Shown piece after piece: positions 58,953 through 64,000 of a stretch of DNA of 64,000 bases. How positions within the stretch are numbered: position 1 is the first letter of the stretch; each line of letters begins with the position of its first letter. The position numbers and the translations under genes are program-made. A model generated the notes under the pieces. The model searched no databases, was not told the DNA's origin, and saw only the letters and a list, made by a program, of their open reading frames with translations. This stretch comes from Caballeronia mineralivorans PML1(12) (GTDB taxonomy: Bacteria; Pseudomonadota; Gammaproteobacteria; Burkholderiales; Burkholderiaceae), in contig NZ_AEJF01000173.1 of assembly GCF_001028175.1 (NCBI RefSeq), positions 115,326 to 179,325 on the forward strand, given 5' to 3'.

Positions 58953-60622
58953 GGCTTATCTCCTGGTTTCCCGCGCACGAGCGATTCCGGATGACGTTCC
59001 AGATAATCGGCGAGCGCATTGAGCGATTGCAGCGTCCGCGTGAGTTCCTGCAGCGCCTGATGAACATCCGACTGCAGCGGCGAATCCTGTTGCAGCGTGT
59101 TTTGCGCCTCGCCGAAGGTTTTCTTCGCGGCGACGAGCGTGTCGCGCGCTTCCGGTACAACCTGCGTATCGAGCTGCTTGAAGAGGCTGTTCGCGTTCTT
59201 CAGCGCGCTGTTCAGGTTGTTGCCGATGTCGTCGAAGGGAATCTTGTCCAGCTTCTTCGCGATATCCGCCACCTGCAGTTGCAGTTCGTCGAGCGTATTG
59301 GGCACGGTCGGCAACTCGACCGGATCGGCGGTGACATTCACCGTGGCCTTCGCCGCCTTCGGGAAGATGTCCACCGCCACGTAAAGCTGTCCGGTCAGCA
59401 GGTTGCCGGTACGCAACTGTCCACGCAAGCCATTCGCGACCAGCTTCTGGAGCAGCTCCTGTCCGGCCACGGTGTTCGTGCGCGGCGCGGAATCCCGGAA
59501 GCGCTTGCCCAGCCGGTCCGGATAGATATTCATGGTCACCGGCATCTGGAAGCTGCGCGATTTCGGGTCGTATTCGATCCCGATGCCCGTCACGCTGCCC
59601 AGCAGGATGCCGCGGAAATCGATCGGTGCGCCTACCGACAACCCGCGCAGCGACTGGTTGAAATTCATGACTACGCGTATTGGCTGGCCGTCCGGATCGC
59701 GCATGGCGTCCGACTCGTCCGAACCGAGGCGGAAGGTCATGTTGTCCGGCGCCTGCTGTCCGGGTTCTTGGTTCGGCGGCGTCTGGAACGCGATACCACC
59801 GAGCACGACGGTCGCGAGCGACTGCGTGTTCAGCTTGAAGCCGCTTGCATCCAGCCGGAGATCGACGCCGCTTGCGTGCCACCAGCGTGAATTCGTGCCG
59901 ACATACTGATCGTACGGCGCGTTCACGAACACCTGCATGGTGACGCCGGTGCCGTCCTTGTCGAGCGAAAAACCGACGACCTGGCCGACCTGCACGCGCC
60001 GGTAATAGATAGGCGAACCGATATCGATGGAACCCAGCGACTCGCCGCGCAGGGTGAACTGTCGCCCTTTTTGATCGCCGGTGACGGCGGGCGGCGTTTC
60101 GAGCCCCACAAAATGGGTCTCGTCCTCTTTGGATTTCCCGGCATCCACGCCGATATACGCACCGGACAACAACGTGCCAAGCCCGGTCACGCCGCTCGCG
60201 GCCACGCGCGGGCGCACAACCCAGAAGCGCGTGTCCTTCACCGCGAAGTCCTCGGCGACCTTGGTCAACTGAACTTCGACGAGCACCCGCGCGTGATCTT
60301 TCGACAGCGTGATGTTCTTGACCGTGCCGACATCGACGTCCTTGTATTTCAGCTTGGTCTTGCCGGTTTCCAGGCCTTCGGCGCTCACGAAGCTGATGGT
60401 GATCGTCGGTCCGCGTCCCGACACCGATTTCACCACCAGCGCAATTCCGATCAGGGCGGCGATCAGCGGAATCACCCAGACGAGCGAAGGGATCCAGCGG
60501 CTGCGCGGCTCGATCACCGGATCCGGAAGATTGGGCGGCAAGCCACCGCCTCCGCCCGCATTTCGCGAAGGCTCGTTCGGGCCCTTGACGGTGTTGTTCG
60601 AAGGACCTTGCGGGCTAGTCAT
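58949..60622 (-). CDS. pqiB: PqiB-like MCE protein spanning the periplasm
   Basis: The 557-residue protein has a membrane anchor (WIPSLVWVIPLIAALIGIALVV, about residues 43-64) and three MCE/MlaD domains (about 65-150, 180-280 and 310-410). Typical MCE segments are GLETGKTKLKYKDVDVGTVKNI, SPIYYRRVQVGQVVGF and APIDFRGILLGSVTGI. A long C-terminal helical region (about 430-545) matches the needle of E. coli PqiB, which forms a hexameric channel for lipids between membranes. It overlaps pqiC by 4 bases and pqiA2 by 8. Confidence 0.93.
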   Translation of the reverse strand: MTSPQGPSNNTVKGPNEPSRNAGGGGGLPPNLPDPVIEPRSRWIPSLVWVIPLIAALIGIALVVKSVSGRGPTITISFVSAEGLETGKTKLKYKDVDVGTVKNITLSKDHARVLVEVQLTKVAEDFAVKDTRFWVVRPRVAASGVTGLGTLLSGAYIGVDAGKSKEDETHFVGLETPPAVTGDQKGRQFTLRGESLGSIDIGSPIYYRRVQVGQVVGFSLDKDGTGVTMQVFVNAPYDQYVGTNSRWWHASGVDLRLDASGFKLNTQSLATVVLGGIAFQTPPNQEPGQQAPDNMTFRLGSDESDAMRDPDGQPIRVVMNFNQSLRGLSVGAPIDFRGILLGSVTGIGIEYDPKSRSFQMPVTMNIYPDRLGKRFRDSAPRTNTVAGQELLQKLVANGLRGQLRTGNLLTGQLYVAVDIFPKAAKATVNVTADPVELPTVPNTLDELQLQVADIAKKLDKIPFDDIGNNLNSALKNANSLFKQLDTQVVPEARDTLVAAKKTFGEAQNTLQQDSPLQSDVHQALQELTRTLQSLNALADYLERHPESLVRGKPGDKP

Positions 60623-61304
60623 GTTTCTTTCCTGAAGGTTCGATGTGATCCCACATCAGTCGCGGGTCGAATTGCATGGAGGCCAGCATGGTGAGCACCA
60701 CCACGCAGCCGAACGCGAGCGCGCCCGGTCCTGGCGTGATGACGGCGAGTGAACCGAAGCGCACGAGCGCCACGGTGAGGGTGACGACAAAGACATCGAG
60801 CATTGACCATCGGCCGATTTTTTCGACGATCCGGTACAGCGTCGTGCGCTGGCGGGGGCGCCATTTAGAGCCCGATTGGGTGGCCCAGGTGAGAAACGCG
60901 AGCGTGCCGAGCTTGAGCATCGGCACGAGAATACTGGCGATAAAGATGACCGCGGCGAGCGGATAGTCGCCATCGTTCCAGAACATGGCCACACCGCTCA
61001 TGATTGTGTCGTCTTCTGAACCGACGATCGACGATGTATGCAGCACCGGGTAAAGATTCGCCGGAATGTAGAGGATCGCGGCGGACAACAACAACGCCCA
61101 AGTGCGCGCGACCGAGTCGGGATTGCGCCTGTGCAGGGTCTCGCCGCAGCGCGTGCAACGCTGGCGTTTGACCGTCAACACGCGCTTTTGCACGCGGTTG
61201 CAAGCGTGGCAGGCGATCAGACCCGCTTCTCCGGCCGTGGTGTAGACCGGCTCGGGCGTCTCGGATGGGTCGGGCGCGTTGGCGGTATCGGGCTGGTCGT
61301 TCAT
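60615..61304 (-). CDS. pqiA2: PqiA-like membrane protein, second half
   Basis: The 229-residue protein has an N-terminal rubredoxin-like zinc ribbon (LIACHACNRVQ and QRCTRCGETLHRR, four Cys at about residues 31-60). A PqiA membrane domain with four helices follows, including ARTWALLLSAAILYIPANLYPVLH and MLKLGTLAFLTWATQSG. It corresponds to the C-terminal half of the single E. coli PqiA chain. The ATG at 61304 overlaps the pqiA1 stop by 4 bases (ATGA), so the halves are coupled. Confidence 0.9.
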   Translation of the reverse strand: MNDQPDTANAPDPSETPEPVYTTAGEAGLIACHACNRVQKRVLTVKRQRCTRCGETLHRRNPDSVARTWALLLSAAILYIPANLYPVLHTSSIVGSEDDTIMSGVAMFWNDGDYPLAAVIFIASILVPMLKLGTLAFLTWATQSGSKWRPRQRTTLYRIVEKIGRWSMLDVFVVTLTVALVRFGSLAVITPGPGALAFGCVVVLTMLASMQFDPRLMWDHIEPSGKKHD

Positions 61305-62068
61305 GACTTTGTCTGTTGGGCGGCCGCGTCGGGTGGCGTTCCGGGCGTTGGCACGAACGGACGCAGCGGGTCGGATGGGGGACTGGCATGCAGGTCGGCT
61401 GAGTGAGCCGGCACCGGGCCCGAGCGCAGGCCACCGAAGGGCGAATACCGCAATGGTCCGCGACCCGCCAGCCGCTCGGCGATGTCCCACAGCGCGCGTG
61501 GATCGAAGGTCAGGATGACGGCGAACAAGAGGGTCAGCGCGCCGAATGCGAACAGCGCCGCCTCCGGAATCACGCGTGCGATGCTCACCATTTTCACCAG
61601 CGTCACCAGCACGCCGAGCATGAACACTTCGATCATTCCCCACGGCCGTACGAACTGGATCGCGCGCAGCACCTGGCTGAATCCCGCCGGAATAAAACCC
61701 GCGCGCAACGGCACGAGCAGATACAGCATTGCGATGAGTTCAGTGAGCGGAAAGAGGACGGTCGCCAAAAAGACCATCACGGCAATGATTTCCATGTTCT
61801 CGCCCCACAACGCGACGATTGCACCAATCAGGGTCGTTTGGGACGTAATGCCGTTCGTTTCGAGTTCCACAATAGGAAACGCCTGCGCGATCAAAAACGT
61901 GATCAGCGCGGCGAGCGTGATGGAGCAAAGCTTGTCCAGATTCGACGACACGCTCTGATAGAGCGTGGCGCCGCAGCGCGTGCATTTCGCCGAACTGCGG
62001 GAAGGCAGTGCGCGCTTATGAAACAGCGTATCGCACTCGTGGCATGCGATCAGATCGTCTTCTTCCAT
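61301..62068 (-). CDS. pqiA1: PqiA-like membrane protein, first half
   Basis: The 255-residue protein opens MEEDDLIACHECDTLF and has KCTRCGATLY, the same four-Cys zinc ribbon. Membrane helices follow: DKLCSITLAALITFLIAQAFPIVEL, MVFLATVLFPLTELIAMLYLLV and MIEVFMLGVLVTLVKMVSIARVI. It corresponds to the N-terminal half of E. coli PqiA. The last 50 residues are Pro/Ala/Ser-rich and unconserved. It leads the operon pqiA1-pqiA2-pqiB-pqiC. Confidence 0.9.
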   Translation of the reverse strand: MEEDDLIACHECDTLFHKRALPSRSSAKCTRCGATLYQSVSSNLDKLCSITLAALITFLIAQAFPIVELETNGITSQTTLIGAIVALWGENMEIIAVMVFLATVLFPLTELIAMLYLLVPLRAGFIPAGFSQVLRAIQFVRPWGMIEVFMLGVLVTLVKMVSIARVIPEAALFAFGALTLLFAVILTFDPRALWDIAERLAGRGPLRYSPFGGLRSGPVPAHSADLHASPPSDPLRPFVPTPGTPPDAAAQQTKS

Positions 62069-62515
62069 AGGCAGATGCTGGGCTCGTACTGGCGTGTTCT
62101 TTTAGTGTCTTGAAACGTCGTGATTCCGGGGCGGCGGCATAAAAGAGCAAGGGCCGGGCCAGCGGGCATGGTAACAAACGGCGAGGCGGTCACGCGGAAG
62201 GCACTTTGTCACCGAACCGGTAGCCCGTTTCACGATAGGGCTCTGCAGCGTGCGGGGCGGGTTGTGATCGGACCTTTGCACCGATGGAATGGTTCGCGTG
62301 CCTGGCTCGTTTAGCCTTAAGAGCCAAGCAACTGATACCAGATTTGTAGCGCGGGCGCAGATGAGTCGGCAACTATTTCTTTATGAAAAAGCCGGTTTTT
62401 ACTTGTTCGGGTAGGATGGCGGCCTTGAGATCCTTATCCGGGTTTATCGCGGTACTTGCGCGATAAACCGGTGGGGTCAAGTCATCAATTCCGCACTCTT
62501 TCTGGTGGACCACGT
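62069..62515. other. 447-base region between the pqi operon and cytochrome b561
   Basis: The region separates divergent operons and should hold both promoters. The one clear structure is the perfect inverted repeat at 62441-62469. No open frame is supportable. Confidence 0.55.
62441..62469. repeat. Perfect 11-base inverted repeat before the cytochrome b561 gene
   Basis: GGTTTATCGCG (62441-62451) and CGCGATAAACC (62459-62469) are exact complements with a 7-base spacer, ending 46 bases before the start codon. It may be an operator or a hairpin in the mRNA leader. No T-run follows, so it is not a simple terminator. Confidence 0.75.
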
Positions 62516-63076
62516 ATGGAACGCAGCCCGAATTTCGCCAGCTCCGAGCGCTACAGCCGGACCGCGATCGGCCTTCACTGGCTGATCGCGCTGCTGATTG
62601 TATGCGGCTTCTATCTCGGCTGGATCATGACCGATATTCCCGGTTTCACGCCAACCAAGCTCAAATACTTCTCGTGGCACAAATGGATCGGCGTGACGGT
62701 TTTCGCGCTCGCCGTTGTGCGCGTGCTCTGGCGCACAACGCACAAGGCGCCGTCCATGCCGCGGCGCATTCCCGCTTGGCAGAAGGGTGTTGCCCATATC
62801 ACGCACTTTCTGCTCTATGCGCTGATGCTGGTGATTCCTGCCTCGGGATATCTCTATAGCTCGGCGGCCGGCATCCAGGTCGTGTATCTCGGGCTGGTGC
62901 CGCTGCCGACGATCATCGGACCGGATGCCGCGCTGAAAGTCACGCTGAAGATGGTTCATATTTATTTGAATTACACGCTGCTCGTGCTGGTTGTCATGCA
63001 TGTTCTGGCGGCGTTGAAGCATCAATTCGTCGATCGTGACGGTTTGCTCGCCCGCATGATTCCGTTCCTTCGATAA
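62516..63076 (+). CDS. Cytochrome b561
   Basis: The 186-residue membrane protein has four transmembrane helices with His positions for two hemes: ALLIVCGFYLG preceded by LHWLIA, SWHKWIGVTVFALAVVRVLW, VAHITHFLLYALMLVIPASGYLY and MVHIYLNYTLLVLVVMHVLAALKHQF. Members pass electrons from ubiquinol to an acceptor; the YceJ type works with YceI proteins and may oppose superoxide. The ATG at 62516 begins at the conserved core. It sits immediately upstream of two YceI genes, as in E. coli yceJ-yceI. Confidence 0.92.
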   Translation: MERSPNFASSERYSRTAIGLHWLIALLIVCGFYLGWIMTDIPGFTPTKLKYFSWHKWIGVTVFALAVVRVLWRTTHKAPSMPRRIPAWQKGVAHITHFLLYALMLVIPASGYLYSSAAGIQVVYLGLVPLPTIIGPDAALKVTLKMVHIYLNYTLLVLVVMHVLAALKHQFVDRDGLLARMIPFLR

Positions 63077-63223
63077 GTACAACCGGGGTTTGCATTCAAC
63101 GGTTTTGAGGTGTAATTGATTCCTTGTTGTTGATAGCCAGTTTCCTCCGTGCGGGTTGCGCTGGATTGCGTTTGACTTTTCAATAGCGGCTCAACCGGTT
63201 TTCCCGGTGGCCTTAGGACATAC

Positions 63224-63796
63224 ATGAAACACGCGATATTTTCCCGTTGGTTGCTTGCAGGCGTTTCCGCCGCGTCGCTGGTCGCGGCGGTTTCCGCGTT
63301 TGCCCAAGCCCAGGTCGATACGACTAAAAGCACGGTTACCGCGACATCGAAGCAAATGAACGTGCCGGTTGAAGGCAAGTTCAAGAAGTTCACGGCACAA
63401 CTCGACTTCGACCCGGCTAAACCCACTGCAGGTAGCGCGAATCTCAGCATCGACACGGGAAGCTACGATCTCGGCGATGAAAGCTATAACAAGCAAGCCA
63501 CGGACAAGGACTGGTTCGATACGGCGCATTTCCCGACGGCCACCTTTGTTTCAACGGCCATCGCGCCCGCCGGTGGCAGCAAGTTCAATGTCAGCGGCAA
63601 GTTGACCATCAAGGGCAAGTCGCAGAACGTCACCGTGCCGGTCACCGTCACGAGCCAGGGCACGACACAAACCTTCGATGGTTCATTGCCCATCAAACGC
63701 ACGCAGTTCGATGTCGGCTCGGGTGAGTGGAAAGACACCTCGGTCGTCGCCGATGAAGTCGTCATCAAGTTTCACCTCGCCGCCGCCAAAAAGTAA
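63224..63796 (+). CDS. YceI family periplasmic protein, first copy
   Basis: The 190-residue protein has a signal peptide (MKHAIFSRWLLAGVSAASLVAAVSAFAQA, cleavage near residue 29) and a lipocalin-like YceI domain. Typical segments are FKKFTAQLDFDPAKP, DWFDTAHFPTATFVSTAI, GKLTIKGKSQNVTVPV and the closing IKFHLAAAK. YceI barrels bind polyisoprenoids such as ubiquinone. It is preceded by cytochrome b561 and followed after 36 bases by another YceI gene. Confidence 0.93.
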   Translation: MKHAIFSRWLLAGVSAASLVAAVSAFAQAQVDTTKSTVTATSKQMNVPVEGKFKKFTAQLDFDPAKPTAGSANLSIDTGSYDLGDESYNKQATDKDWFDTAHFPTATFVSTAIAPAGGSKFNVSGKLTIKGKSQNVTVPVTVTSQGTTQTFDGSLPIKRTQFDVGSGEWKDTSVVADEVVIKFHLAAAKK

Positions 63797-63832
63797 GCGG
63801 TCATCGATCCTCAAATTCATCCAGGAAAACTC

Positions 63833-64000
63833 ATGAAAAAGAACCTTCTGATTGCAGCAGCAGGCGCGCTGGTCGCGGTGGCATCGTTTAACGTCATGGC
63901 CGAGGAAGCTACGTATCAGCTCGACCCAAGCCACACGTCCCCGAGCTTTGAAGCTGACCACTTCGGCGGCCTCTCGGTCTGGCGCGGCAAGTTTTCCAAA
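63833..64000 (+). CDS. YceI family protein, second copy, cut by window edge
   Basis: The visible 56 residues have a signal peptide (MKKNLLIAAAGALVAVASFNVMA, cleavage near residue 23) and the canonical YceI opening TYQLDPSHTSPSFEADHFGG. The DPSHTxxxFxxxHxG motif is closer to classical YceI than is the first copy. CCAGGAAAAC upstream provides AGGA 8 bases before the ATG. The rest lies beyond the window. Confidence 0.88.
   Translation, partial: MKKNLLIAAAGALVAVASFNVMAEEATYQLDPSHTSPSFEADHFGGLSVWRGKFSK

Overview
The window is a stretch of bacterial chromosome with high G+C and densely packed genes. It has no insertion sequences, phage genes, CRISPR array, rRNA or tRNA that I can see. Gene content and order (ubiJ-ubiB, fmdB-DUF502-aspS-nudB-clsB, dusB-fis-purH-ruvCAB, split pntA, gltIJKL next to gdhA, split pqiA) suggest a beta-proteobacterium of the Burkholderiaceae, most likely Paraburkholderia or Caballeronia. 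The assignment rests on recognised proteins and synteny, not on a database search.

Layout. 1-7.7 kb: end of a ubiquinone cluster (ubiJ, ubiB), a TPMT-like methyltransferase, then fmdB, a DUF502 membrane protein, aspS, nudB and cardiolipin synthase clsB. 7.9-15 kb: a TetR regulator and a four-gene fatty acid beta-oxidation operon (acyl-CoA dehydrogenase, dehydrogenase/hydratase fusion, thiolase, and an isomerase-like crotonase). 15-20.6 kb: fdhD, a nitrate-reductase-associated protein, a large PAS-GGDEF-EAL sensor and a YciA-type thioesterase. 20.8-29 kb: an Atm1-like ABC exporter, a LysR regulator, gdhA and the glutamate/aspartate importer gltIJKL. 29-33.8 kb: a YegP-like protein, a class II amidotransferase, pyrC, a DUF3025 protein, RNase P RNA and an OsmC protein.

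33.8-45.4 kb: a long intergenic region with a candidate small RNA, then rplM-rpsI, erpA, anmK, tyrS, dtd, a histidine phosphatase, and on the minus strand dusB-fis, purH and ruvCAB. 45.5-54.6 kb: pepP-ubiH, a THUMP-domain RNA methyltransferase, the proton-translocating transhydrogenase pntA1-pntA2-pntB, and nudJ-mnmA. 54.6-57.4 kb: an AT-richer island with a TetR regulator, three copies of one operator-like sequence and a secreted HSL-type esterase. 57.4-64 kb: a glutathione S-transferase, the envelope lipid-transport operon pqiA1-pqiA2-pqiB-pqiC, and a cytochrome b561 with two YceI proteins, the second cut by the window edge.

Most of the window is conserved core genome. The parts most worth following up are non-coding: (i) 34045-34170, a near-consensus promoter followed by three hairpins, the middle one showing a CCUCCU (anti-Shine-Dalgarno) loop and the last a strong terminator; (ii) the cluster of inverted repeats just upstream of that promoter; (iii) the three TetR-type operators around the TetR/esterase pair, one lying between the -35 and -10 of the TetR promoter; and (iv) perfect inverted repeats before gdhA and before cytochrome b561. 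Among proteins, the last beta-oxidation gene lacks both crotonase hydratase glutamates and has the enoyl-CoA isomerase signature instead.
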